A DNA stretch of 64,000 nucleotides from Leptasterias polaris (taxonomy: Eukaryota; Echinodermata; Asteroidea; Forcipulatida; Asteriidae): NCBI GenBank assembly GCA_037783415.1, contig JAZGTN010000058.1:4562001-4626000 (forward strand). The letters are read 5' to 3'. The notes beneath the pieces were generated by a model, which did no database searches, was not told where the DNA came from, and worked only from the letters and a program-made list of their open reading frames with translations. The stretch's first letter is position 1, and every line of letters starts with the position of its first letter. Shown here piece after piece: positions 25,437 to 38,600 of the stretch. The position numbers were made by a program, and so were the translations under genes.

Positions 25437-25836
25437 AAAGTTTGGCTTCAATCACAAGCTGTGACAAAGTGACGCTAAGCAAGACAAATTTCCCTCCAAA
25501 AAGGTTAACAAGCGACTTGCCAATATTATGCTCTCATTGGCTGACCTTTCTAACTTAAGGACCAATCAAATCGTTTTCGCCGCTACGGCTATGCTGATTG
25601 GTTGTTGGCCCGAACATCTGGACCCCCTAAACCAGTATAAATAGCTTCACACATCACAATTGCCAGAATGGGCCAGCACGTCCAACCGTTAACACACCAC
25701 AGTACATGCACATTAGCCTGATCCATCACGTATGCACGGCAACAGCCGATCCAATCCAAGCATGAACGCACAGACCAGGAAATGTGATATGGTATGCTGA
25801 GTATAAAGCATTTGATCATAAAATTGATAAAATGAA
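25437..25836 (-). repeat. Ngaro split repeat A1 (outer, 5' end)
   Basis: A 400-bp repeat at the 5' end of the element (minus-strand reading), matching A2. It contains a TATAAATA sequence at about 25636. The outer edge is at 25836, after which the 36-bp satellite resumes within a monomer. Confidence 0.92.
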
Positions 25837-28800
25837 ATATTCCTGGAGACCAGATTCATCAATAAACTTCTAATATTCCTGGAGTCCAGATTCATCAATA
25901 AACTTGTAATATTCCTGGAGTCCAGATTCATCAATAAAATTCTAATATTCTTGTTGTAAAGATTCGTCGATAAACTTGTAATATTCCCTAAGACCAGATT
26001 CATCAATAAACGTTGATAAACTTCTAATATTCTTGTAGTCAAGATTTGTTGATAAACTTCTAATATTCCTGGAGACCAGATTCATCAATAACATTATAAT
26101 ATTCCTGGAATCAAAATTCATCAATAAACTTCTGATATTCTGGAGTCAATAAAATTCGAATATTCCTGGAATTAAACTTCTAAAATTCACGGAGTCCAGA
26201 TTCATCAATAAACTTCTAATATTCTTGTAGTCAAGATTCGTTGATAAACTTCTAATATTCCTGGAGTCCAGATTCATCAATAAACTTATAATATTCCTGA
26301 AGACCAGATTCGACGATAAATTTATAATATTCATGGAGTCCAGATTCATCAGAAAACTTCTAATATTCTGGAATCAAAATTCATCAATAAACTTCTAAAA
26401 TTCTTGTAGTCAAGATTCGTCGATAAACTTCTAATAATATTCTTGTAGTCAAGATTCGTTGATAAACTTAGTATTCCTGGAGTCCAGATTCGTCAATAAA
26501 CTTATAATATTCCTGGAGACCAGATTCAACGAAAATTTTCTAATATTCCTGGAGTACAGATTCATCAATAAACTTCTAATATTCCTTGAATCCAGATTCA
26601 TCAGTAAACTTCTAATATTCTGAGAGTCCAGATTCATCAATAAACTTCTAATATTCCTGGAGTCAAGATTCATCAATAAACTTCTAGTATTCCTTGAATC
26701 CAGATTCATCAATAAACTTCTAATATTCTGAGAGTCCAGATTCGTCGATAAACTTCTAATATTCTGAGAGTCCAGATTCATCAATAAACTTCTAATATTC
26801 CTTGAATCCAGATTCATCAATAAACTTCTAATATTCCTGGAGTACAGATTCGACAATAAACTTCTAATATTCCTTGAATCCAGATTCATCAATAAACTTC
26901 TAATATTCCTTGAATCCAGATTCATCAATAAACTTCTAATATTCTGGAGTCAAGATTCGTCAATAAACTTCTAATATTCCTGGAGTCAAGATTCATCAAT
27001 AAACTTCTAGTATTCCTTGAATCCAGATTCATCAATAAACTTCTAATATTCTGAGAGTCCAGATTCGTCGATAAACTTCTAATATTCTGAGAGTCCAGAT
27101 TCATCAATAAACTTCTAATATTCCTTGAATCCAGATTCAGAAATAAACTTCTAATATTCCTGGAGTACAGATTCGACAATAAACTTCTAATATTCCTTGA
27201 ATCCAGATTCATCAATAAACTTCTAATATTCTGAGAGTCCAGATTCGTCAATAAACTTCTAATATTCTGGAGTCAAGATTCGTCAATAAACTTCTAATAT
27301 TCCTTGAATCCAGATTCATCAATAAACTTATAATATTCTGAGAGTCCAGATTCATCAATAAACTTCTAATATTCCTGGAGTCCAGATTCGTCGATAAACT
27401 TATAATATTCCTTGAATCCAGATTCATCAATAAACTTCTAATATTCCTGGAGTCCAGATTCGTCGATAAACTTCTAATATTCCTGGAGTCCAGATTCGTC
27501 AATAAACTTCTAATATTCCTTGAATCCAGATTCATCAATAAACTTCTAATATTCCTGGAGTCCAGATTCGTCGATAAACTTCTAATATTCTGAGAGTCCA
27601 GATTCATCAATAAACTTCTAATATTCCTGGAGTCCAGATTCATCAATAAACTTCTAATATTCTGAGAGTCCAGATTCGTCAATAAACTTCTAATATTCTG
27701 GAGTCAAGATTCGTCAATAAACTTCTAATATTCTGGAGTCAAGATTCATCAATAAACTTCTAATATTCTGAGAGTCCAGATTCGTCAATAAACTTCTAGT
27801 ATTCCTTGAATCCAGATTCATCAATAAACTTCTAGTATTCTGAGAGTCCAGATTCGTCAATAAACTTCTAATATTCTGGAGTCAAGATTCATCAATAAAC
27901 TTCTAATATTCTGAGAGTCCAGATTCGTCAATAAACTTCTAATATTCTGGAGTCAAGATTCATCAATAAACTTCTAATATTCCTGGAGTCCAGATTCGTC
28001 GATAAACTTCTAATATTCTGGAGCCAAGATTTGTCGATAAACTTGTAATATTTTGGAGTCAAGATTCATCAATAAACTTCTAGTATTCCTTGAGTCCAGA
28101 TTCACCAATAAACTTATAATATTCTGGAGTCAAGATTCACCAATAAACTTATAATATTCTGGAGTCAAGATTCATCAATAAACTTCTAGTATTCCTTGAA
28201 TCCAGATTCATCAATAAACTTCTAATATTCCTGGAGTCCAGATTCACCAATAAACTTATAATATTCCTTGAGTCCAGATTCATCAAGAAACTTCTGGTAT
28301 TCCTGGAGACCAGATTCATCAATAAACTTCTAATATTCTGGAGTCAAGATTCGTCAATAAACTTCTAGTATTCCTTGAATCCAGATTCATCAATAAACTT
28401 ATAATATTCCTTGAGTCCAGATTCATCAATAAACTTCTAATATTCTGGAGTCAAGATTCGTCAATAAACTTCTAATATTCTGAGAGTCCAGATTCGTCGA
28501 TAAACTTCTAGTATTCCTTGAATCCAGATTCATCAATAAACTTCTAATATTCCTGGAGTCCAGATTCATCAATAAACTTCTAATATTCCTGGAGTCCAGA
28601 TTCATCAATAAACTTCTAATATTCCTGGAGTCCAGATTCGTCGATAAACTTCTAATATTCTTGTAGTCAAGATTCGTCGATAAACTTATAATATTCCTGA
28701 AGACCAGATTCGACGATAAATTTATAATATTCATGGAGTCCAAATTCATCAGAAAACTTCTAATATTCTAGAAGCAAGATTCATCAATAAAATTATAATA

Positions 28801-29120
28801 TTCTTGTTGTAAAGATTCGTGGATAAACTTGTATTTTTCCTGGAGACCAGATTCATCAATAAACTTTTAATATTCCTGGAGTCAAAAATCGTCAATAAAC
28901 TTTTAATATTCCTGGAGTCCAGATTCATCAATATACTTCTAATATTCCTGGAGTCCAGATTCGACAATAAACTTCTAATATTCCTGGAGTCCAGATTCGA
29001 CAATAAACTTCTAATATTCCTGGAGTCCAGATTCGACAATAAACTTCTAATATTCCTGGAGTCCAGATTCGACAATAAACTTATAATATTCCTGGAGTCC
29101 AGATTCATCAATAAAATTGA
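25837..29120. repeat. 36-bp satellite, right part
   Basis: About 90 degenerate monomers of the same 36-bp repeat as 17115-18053, with common 34-bp and 35-bp variants (attctgagagtccag, attctggagtcaag). Groups of variants recur in order, for example 26640-26930 against 26975-27240, so amplification occurred in blocks of several monomers. It ends at about 29120, only 80 bp from the stop codon of the SET/YR gene. Confidence 0.94.
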
Positions 29121-29199
29121 TTCAAACTTTACCAACACTATTACACGTCTACAGAAAATATTAAAAAACAGCTGACCCACTTAGAAGTTGCCTGCCTGA

Positions 29200-32100
29200 T
29201 TATTCCTGTAGCCGGAAAATTTGTTTCCTCAGTCTTTTTTTTGCAGCCTGCTGTTCGTTGAAGACCTTTGTCCTCACCGTCTGCCAGGTCATCTTTAATG
29301 TTGGGTTTTTCTTTAGAAATGGTAGGATGTCCTTTTTTCCTATAAAGGTACACGGAAATAACAAATCACTTAAAAGCATCAACAAAAGATAAACCTAGTG
29401 ATTAACACATCAACTGCTTTGATGAAAATGATGAATCGCATATCAGCTTATGTGCCATGTACCATGTGTACAGTGGAATTCCTGGCAGACAAGTTGTAAC
29501 ATATCATAATTGCACTTTTCTTCAAATCAAAATGCTGCAATATCCACAAAATGCATGGATTTTGTTTTCTTTTATTGACCTGTGTAAACATGTACCCAGT
29601 ACATGCAAGAAGTCAAGGTTATGTGGCTATCCCTTAAACATGAAATGTCACAAGTAAAATGGTCTATACCCAAGGCATGAGATGTAACAGTATAACAAAC
29701 ATTAAATGTTTTTTTCTTCATGTATCTTTGCAGAATATATTCACTCAGTGAAATCTGGCTTTTCCATTTTACAAGGCCTCGCCTTATGAAATGAAATAGT
29801 AAAGATTTCATCTTGTGATTACATTATGCGGCATTGCATTCAAATGCATCCAATATTTGTGTAATTGTGATCCATTTCTATTTTTTAATTTGTGGAAATA
29901 TTTTTAAAAAAAATTCAATTCTATCTCAATCACAAAGTTTGAAGGACAGAATACTAGGGTTGTAATTTCTCTAAACAAATTGTTTGGCTTTGAAGGAAAC
30001 AATTAATTTGAAAACAAAATGTCAAATTAGTTGCTTGAATTGTTAACAAGGTGAAACTCACGTGGTAAATTTTCTCCAGTGATCCACCCTTTGAAGTTGT
30101 CCTTGAGAACTTTGGTGTCTCTTCCCGACCATTTGTTATAAGGTCTCGCAGCTTGAAAAAGAATGAAAGAAAATAAAAATGTCTGTCCAAAAACAAAGAT
30201 TTATCATTTAGATTTTATTCTATGATTAGGCAAATCATACGTGCTTATGACATTTAAACATTAAATTGAAATGTTTGACATGAAGGATATAACTAGTCAG
30301 GGATAACATTTAAACAAAAACGTGTAAGTATTTAATGCAATGTAAGCAAGTCATTGGGTATCGAGGTATGTTCATGTACTAGCGGTTACACAGTGAACTC
30401 ATCAACCACTGCATGCATCAAGTTATATTAATACCGAATTGCCTGTGTTTAGCTTGGTAGACTGAAATGTGTAATCCCATGTTGGGATTGGGTCACTACA
30501 TGTGAATAAAATGTTTAAAACAGGCATGGAAGATGAGCTGTCGGAAGGGATTCAAACTATAATCTGATATTTGCAACCATTGCTGTTAAACCAATTATAA
30601 TTAATAATAATATTTTAGGAGGCTAAACATTCTTATTCGCAGCTGAGAATGAGTTCGAACCACAGGGAGCACAGCCAGAAATAGTGTTTGATTTTTCCGG
30701 AGGATGAAATACCAGAGGGCCCTCAGAGGAGAGAACCATTGTACAACTCACACAGCTCACATATTATGGCTTTTGCTGGGAATTGGACCAGGGCCACAGA
30801 TTTGAGAAGCAAGCCACTCATGCCACCCACATTGGCATTAGAACACCTGCCATTCAACTACATTCAATTTTATAGTGTTGATACACCACCACAAACAAAT
30901 ACAATAAAAATGAGTCTATTGTAGACCATTGATGTTTCTATCTGAAAAGAAACAGTAATAATAATAATAATAATATCAAGCATTTATAAAGCGCCATCTA
31001 TCTAGGTAGCCTATTCCGAGGCGCATATTATTACCCCTGGTCACTGGGCCATTTTTATTCCAATCCTGAAACCATCTCAGCTCCCTGGGGAGTATACAGC
31101 CTGTGCTGCAATATATGCGCTACTAGGCTAAATCCATCACAAGAACCATCTCTGCCCTCACAGGTACCCATTTTACCCCTGGGTGGAGAGAAGCAATTAT
31201 AGTTAAGTGTCTTGCTCAGGGACACAGGTGTCACGACCGGGACTTGAACCCACACTCTGCTGTACCATTCAAATCCACAGTAGATGACAGTAAAGCCGCA
31301 GCCTTCATTTTGTTCTGAGATGTTAAAAGATATATTTACCTCTGGTTGATTGGGCCTTGGTTTTGTCTGCATCTGTGATTCCCTTATCAGATCCTGAAAT
31401 TCGCAATAATTATGGCAGTTAATTAAACTCCTTTCATTGAGCTTTGTTGATGTGTTAAGTTGAGACACCCAAGGTTTCAAACACCACTTGTGCTGTTTGT
31501 TTTACTTGCAGCATCATAATTGCTTCCTGTAAATTTGACTTCCAGTCAATAATATTATGGTTCTTAAAACACATTACACTTAATGACCTTTTCATAGTAA
31601 CCTAAGTATTGTTGGGTTTTTTCCATATAATTCTTAGATTTTGACTTGTTAAAATTACCACACATGCTGTTAACCTGGGAATTCCACTTCAAATTACTCT
31701 GTATAAAAATACCCAATAATTTCAAACAATCACTTTGGTTAATTTGAAAATCAGAAATGTTGAAAGTGGGTAGATCAGGTAGGTTACGTTGGAAACTGAT
31801 ATTCATGTACTGGCATTTGGCGGGATTCAGTTTCATTTTATTTAAATCAGTACATTTTGCATGCTGGAACTCTCATTAGGATTAGAGAAGGTGTGACTTA
31901 AAAGTCAGGTCGTTGACATATTTGTAATTAAAAGAGGATAAAGTTCTTGTTCAATGGAAAAGAGAAGGAAAAGATAGTGTTCAAAGTATCAACTTTTTGC
32001 ATATAGATAAAAAAATAGGTTAAACACAAAAACTATGTAAACTGTGAATTAGTAACTTACCTGTTACTCTCTCATATTCCATGTCTTGTGTTTCGGCCAT

Positions 32101-32661
32101 GCTCTCATCTGTAATTTAAATTAAGAATTGGTTTTTAGCACATGTTATTTAATTGCTAGTTTTGGTTCAGTACAGCTTCAACTATATTGTCATAACAGCT
32201 TTTAGTGTTCTTCATTTTAAAATACTTTGCTTAAAATCGTTCCTCAAAGCTATTTGTGTTACACTGTATTACCCAAGCTCAATGAACAATTCCAACTCGT
32301 ACCTCAGTAACTTATTTTATACATGTGCCTGTTCAGCAAACCAAACATGACCACCATTGCATTGGGCTTAATTACACATACTTTTGACATGAACTTTGAA
32401 ATTAAAATGAAAAAAGCCTTGCTCCTTCAGATCTTTGAGCAATTTGAATTAGTTTTGGGTCATATCAACTTAACTACCCATAAGTTTAAATCACTTTATT
32501 AGTCAAACACAATATAAAACGTGTTTTTATGTGGGTACGCATGTACACACACATGACTAAAAGCTGTTTTTATTTTGACATCTTACCAACTATTTCAGTG
32601 TTTTCCTGATCAGTCAATTCATCATCTGCGACAGTGGATTTACACTTGGAAGCATCTTGAC
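29200..32661 (-). CDS. Five 3' exons encoding the C-terminal tail of the SET/YR gene
   Basis: Exons 32587-32661 (KSTVADDELTDQENTEIV), 32061-32108 (ESMAETQDMEYERVT), 31340-31393 (SDKGITDADKTKAQSTR), 30062-30151 (RPYNKWSGRDTKVLKDNF, then KGWITGENLP) and 29200-29339 (DILPFLKKNP, TWQTVRTKVFNEQ), ending in TAA at 29200-29202. All phases agree (phase 1). The last two exons form a compact block with conserved-looking Trp and Lys positions, reminiscent of the SANT/Myb-like tails that follow YR domains in some animal proteins. That comparison is from memory and uncertain. Confidence 0.68.
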
Positions 32662-35600
32662 CTGCATTCAAAATGAAAGTAGCACAAGGAAGCATTCAAA
32701 ACAAAATTTATATGGCACTAGAACAAGGTTCAATAAAGACTGGTTCATACTTCAGCGAAGCAACTTTTCTTGCGTACCGATTATTGCATGATCAAAACTT
32801 GTAAAGTATGAACTGGGCTTTAGTCCTACAAACGATGTTGAGCACACAAGACACGTTTTTAACACAAATTGGCAAAGGTTTCCTCTAAAGGACTTCTACA
32901 CAACTGGATAAAATGCATAAGTATGTATGACCCATATCCAAATGAAACAATAAAGGGCATTTGACTTTTGTTGTATATTTAACTATAAACACAGTTTTTA
33001 ATTTTTAGTACACATTATGCAGATAATTAATACACTTTATTTGACTTAAATGCAATAAAGCTGTACTAGCAATAAGTAGAAACAATGTCTCGAACAGTCG
33101 ATAACAATGGTACTGCAGCTAGGGTTCCTCATTGCCATTTCAAATACACTGTTATTTAGTTCTTGCATTTGCCTTGTAATTTTTATTACAATCCATCCAC
33201 ACTTGTACCCTAAATACCCCAAAAAAGATATTGACAAAGTAGGGAGACCGCCAACATAGGGCTAGATAGCTCAGTTGGTTGAGCGCCGGCACGTTAAACC
33301 GGAGGTCGTTGGTTCAAATCCCGCTCTAGTCAATTTTTCTTTGTTCAATCCAAAATCATTTAAAAATTTACCCAGTCAGTTTCCCTTGTGGTTTATTATT
33401 TGATATCTAAATAAAAAGGGAAAGATGTCAGTTTTATTTCATGATGCATGCGTGCATGTACCTACCTGTATATCTTTGTGAATCCATTTGTTGTAAGCGT
33501 CGTCCCACTTTCCTGACCTCTTCTATTGCTAATGGAGTTTGGTAAATATTGGCGTTGATAAGTGCAGAATGACCCATATGTTTATAGAAAAGCACACGTT
33601 CACTTTCCGGTGCATCCATGCATGCATAAAGTGTACTTGCACGGTGACGCATTGATGTTGCTGTCATCTTTTGTGGTTGATCTACTTGAGCATCATTGCA
33701 AACCTTCTGGACGGTGTGCCAACCACTGATGTGACTATGGCTGTTGTGAATGCATGGGAACATGTAGGGGTTTTTTGCATGTATTGTAGCATCTTCACGA
33801 ATTCTTGGATCAGCCAACTTTTTCATTGCATCTACTGTGTCAAGAGGAATTAAAACAGGAACAAGGTGGTCATTACCTTTCCCTGTTTGAAAAGTAACCT
33901 TCATTTCTTTGAAGCACCTTAGGTCTGCTTTGTCAATGCGGCTTAGTGACTGCTTATCCAGCCAAGAGTCATTGGCTGCTTCTTCCCATTCTGTCAGTAG
34001 TAGTCTTGCTGGCTCACCCCCTCTTCTTGCATTAAACAGAGTTATTCTGGAAGCAGCAAGATCTCGGAGTTGAACATAGTCACTTGGTGAACACAACTGA
34101 AAGCTTTCACCGGACATCTTCTGCATGGTTGCTACGGTGAAGTCTCGTAGTTTTTTTACATCTGCTTCTTGTGGGAGTTGATCTAGCTTTCTGAGATTAA
34201 CTTGCCTGGATTTGTTTAATGTGTAGAGGGCATCACCAAACACAAAATCTTTGTTGTGATTTAACACACGCAAAAATTTCTCTACTTCGTCTGCCTCAGC
34301 ATCTTTTTCTTCAATCAGGAAGTTACCTTGCACAATTTGAGCCATTTTCTTTAGCAGGTATAGCAAAGCAATCTTTAACCCTGCTTTGAGTTTGTTCTTA
34401 GATGGTTCATACTGGTCTTCATGTGATGTCATATTATCAATAGCCTCTTGAATGTGGTTGAAATTTGTTCGTGACAACATTTCCAATGCACTCATGGTCT
34501 GTGAGGATTCACCTTTAACTTGTTTAAACTCAAGAAAGAGTGTTGCTGCCCTTCTCATGTCTGACATCACTGACTTTCGTACCTCTACTCGCTTGTCTTG
34601 TTTTCTTTTCATTTTACTGTACAGTGTTTGACCCAAGAGGCAAATTGTATGGTCATCTCGGCAAAGGTTACCAACCTCCCCTTCACGGAAACCACTCAAA
34701 ATGTGGTTTTTAAATTCTTCTGTAATAACCTTTGGCTTGGGTTTGAGGAGAGTGGTTGACAATGGGGATGAGCTGTCAATGGAGTCTTTGTTACAGAGTT
34801 TCTTGTGATGCCAAAAAAATCTTCTGCTGAAAAAACCTTTGCAGGAGCTACAAACAACAAGCGAGGTTCCTTCTTTTTGTTTGCGTTGTGTCATCAACTC
34901 AGATGATTTGCCGATCTTCATTAAATTTTTGTTAAAGTCATAGATACCCTGCAGCCTAAGCTTCGTTGTAGCTGAATGTCTCTCTTCATCCGGTAGTTTT
35001 AGTGCATCCCGAATAGATTCTTCACCTTTATGTTTGGTTAACATGTGTCTGCTCAGCCGGCTCTGTAAAATGCCACAAAATGGACAGGGTCTATGTGGTT
35101 TCCTACGTCCTGCAAAAAAAAAAGAGAGAGAGAAAAACAAATTTAAACTAGAAATATTGATTGTAACTAACAATCACAGAGCTGTTCTGGTACGTTGACC
35201 TAAGAAGATCATTTAAATTCTGTTGCAAAAAATCTAAAATGGATTGTGTAATAAAATGTCGCAAGTGTTGTATTAAAGCTACAAGACAACATAATCATAA
35301 CGACTGTATGACATTTCGTTGAGCTTCCTGTTTGGACCGGAAAATATAGGTCAACGTAGGGTCTTCTTTCAAAATAAAATGTCACAAGTGTTGAGAGCTG
35401 CAAAACAATACAAACATTACGACTTTATGACAAGTGGTTCAGGAGATATGATTTTTGTATGATTTAAGCTTTGAATTACCGTAATTTGACACCTGATGAC
35501 CTCACAGTAAAAAAAAATTCATAGGTACAAGATGGTACATAACTCATCCCCATCTAATGCCTCTTAACGAAAACCCTAAACGTACCTAGGAATTACATGT

Positions 35601-38600
35601 ATTGGTCATGCACAAATCGAATGGCGCATGTACTAACTATATAGGTCCTCTGTCGGTCAGGAATTAAATAAAAAGCTACGCATTTCATTGTAATTTCCTA
35701 GACTCGAGTAAGTCCCAATCTCATAAAGGTCCACACCGTAGTGCACGAACCATAAAAACTATACAGAAGATCAATCACCAACTGAGAAGGTGACTGGATG
35801 GAGTCTATGAAACACTACGTTTTAGCCATTGTGCCAAGATTTACCAATTAGTGGTTAATTATAGTGGTACATTTAATGGCCTGGAACATCTTTTATTTAA
35901 AGCATTTAACAATTCAAAACAATTTATGTAATTTAGGGAAACAAAGAAAATCAGTTTCAATCTATATTCAATCAGTACTTACTGCTACAATTATCTTGAT
36001 TCTCCTTGGCAGATTCTGTGGCAGACGAGGTTTGTTGTGGTTGTTTCTTTTTCAGTATTTTATCTAAAATGTGAAGAAAAAAAAACATCAATTCATAAAT
36101 GCACTTATGCCAGAAGAAACAATTTAAATATCTGTGTGCTGACTACTGTTACTGTTAACAACCCATATATTGATTTTTTTTTTGTTCTGGCATCTTTCCA
36201 CCTGCAATGGCTTGGAAAATTATTTAGGGCAAAAAATAACAGTACTTAATGGTTGAATCCACATCCACACATACATGCCCCATACTAATGCACCGAATTG
36301 CCCACATCTCCTAGCCATATGTGTGTGGTTTGTGCAACCAACCTGATTGTTTCAATTTTCATACAGTCCTTAGCTTTAGGTAACATAAAGGGAGTTATAA
36401 ATTCTCCTTAAACCACTGAGGAGAGTTCGTTGCACTTGGAAACAAATTTCACAGTATTCGTCTCAAAAATGAAATCAAATAACTGATTTTATCAAACTGA
36501 CTGCTCACTATGTTTCATTTAAGCACAAGTGCTTCAGCCTTTGACAGTTCATATGCGCATACCAGATTGCAGGATTGTTATTTTTGCTATATGGCCAAAG
36601 CACATAAACATTACACCAGTAGTTCATTTCCTGCTGTGAACAAAATTGTGTGATTATCAACAAAACAAAAAACTAAAAAACTCATAGGGAGTGCTATTTA
36701 AAGGAGTATTTTTTGCTTTGTGCAATCCTCAGACAAAGAGAAGGGGTGTGCGGGAGTGTTATCGCACTCACCCTCTATAAACTGATGGTCTCTTCATACT
36801 GACTTAGATCAAATAACTTCAATATTTAACCAGTCATGAGAGAGTAACAGTTCAAAAACATTTTTGTGGTCAAAAGTTCTTACCAATATGACCTAAAACA
36901 CCACCACATGATATTTTTCCTATGAGTTTGTTACACCTACCTGTTCCTTTAAGCCTTGATGTCGACAGTTGGGGTTTCGACACTGTTATGTCATCATCAC
37001 CTGTAAAAGCATTAAATACATTTTATCAACTGGAACTACACTTGTTAGGTTTTTTTCTGTTTCCCTGTAAACAGGGATGCCAGTGACTAGGTTTTTTTCT
37101 GTTTCCTGGTAAACATTCAACCACACTTTGAGGAACAAAAACTAAAACTTAAATTAAATTTATCGAGAAAGATTCTACTTGGGTTAGGTCCTTTTGGTTG
37201 GTAAGCAGTTTGCAATAGCCAATTCTATTTGTTCACCTAAATTAAATTGTGACATTAAACACTGTTAACAAGAACTAGTTAACTTTTTATATCTTTTCTA
37301 TTTCACCATGTCTATGTATCTCATGGAAAGCATATCATTTAGTCTAGATGCATAGCAATTCAACTGTGAGGCAGATGATGATCATTCTTAAACCAAACCA
37401 ATACCTTAATTTGCAATGAAAAGATTTTTTGAATATTTGGGGGAAAAAGTTCATCAAGACAGTATATTTAATTGTGTATAATAAATGTAAAGACATGGTA
37501 GCTTTCAACTTACTGCTTGACTCACTCTCTGACGTTGGAACATAGTTATCATCATTATACTCATCATCATCATCACTACTGTCCAGACCTTGTGAAATGA
37601 ATGTTTGAAAACAATCATGCTTAAGTTTGACTCAGTGGTGCACCACACAGGAATACAAGGGGGTCCTAGCCCAGAACTGCCCCCCCCCCCCAGTTTACTT
37701 CAATTTAAAATTACTCTCTTTTTGAGCACAAAGACAACTCAAACATGTGGAGACATTCACTTGTTTTGGATGACCACTTGGAAACACCAAATTACATGTA
37801 AAAAGGTATTGACAATTAATAGGGGAGGAAGAGCACTCACTGGTGCGTAATCTCATTTTAGTCCATTTTTCTTTGATCATCAAAAAATTTCATTTTATTT
37901 TAACCTTGTCTGCAAAATCATCAAGAATTTCTGCATAAAAGGTAGTTTGTGCATGTATCTTTAAAAAGAGGAAGTTAAGTTTAAGTAATACATACCTTGT
38001 ACGGTAACCTTATCTTTGGATGCAACAGCACAATTACTTGAGTGAAGCTTACCGCTACATTTATTGAGTCCTGGAAAAGAATACATAATTTAGTTGTAGT
38101 AAATGTATGTTGATTTTAACAGCGAGTTTGCATGGACAGAGAATCATTAGTATTTCCTCTCCTACAAGGAGCCATGCAAATTACAAGCACTTTAAGGAAA
38201 ACTATAGTAGTAAGGGAAGAATGCAAAATTTAACATGAGGTATGTACACTGGTACTGCAGTAAGAGTAGGTATGAATAGATTCTTGTAAACCTGAATAAT
38301 CAGGTATGAATAGATTCTTGTAAACCTGAATAATCATTATTCATGAGGTCTTTCCAGACTCATTAAGACAATGTGGCTACAGTCAATGGCTTGATGTTTT
38401 TTGGACAATACCCCACCAAACAGGGCAAATCAGGTATTGTTCAAGTTGTGGGGGATTAAAGGATTATGACCACAGGGGATTATATCTGTATTGAGCAGTT
38501 CCTTTGTACTGTGCACTAGCTTAAATGGAAGATATTTGCACATTAATATTTCTATGACAAAACAGCCTGTGTGCGCTGACCTGTAAGGTAATGAGCAGAT

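Larger units (their letters stand above)
18054..25836 (-). mobile_element. Complete Ngaro-type tyrosine-recombinase retrotransposon
   Basis: A 7,783-bp element read on the minus strand with the order A1-gag-RT-RNase H-YR-SGNH-B1-A2-B2. The split direct repeats are A1 (25437-25836) = A2 (19012-19411) and B1 (19412-20342) = B2 (18054-18973), the arrangement known for Ngaro and PAT-like members of the DIRS order. The element sits in the 36-bp satellite. Joining 18053 to 25837 restores an uninterrupted monomer, so there is no target-site duplication, as expected for tyrosine-recombinase integration. An SGNH hydrolase ORF is a known accessory of some Ngaro elements. The family assignment rests on this architecture and on the RT and YR motifs. 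The copy carries one RT/RNase H frameshift. Confidence 0.9.

Noticed and set aside
17272..29175. Open frames with a 12-residue repeat (RNIRSLLMNLDS)
   Set aside because: They are products of the 36-bp satellite; no domain, no start context, and frames break with each monomer indel.
30688..30924. 78-codon plus-strand frame
   Set aside because: No domain; it overlaps intron sequence of the minus-strand gene and may be old repeat material.
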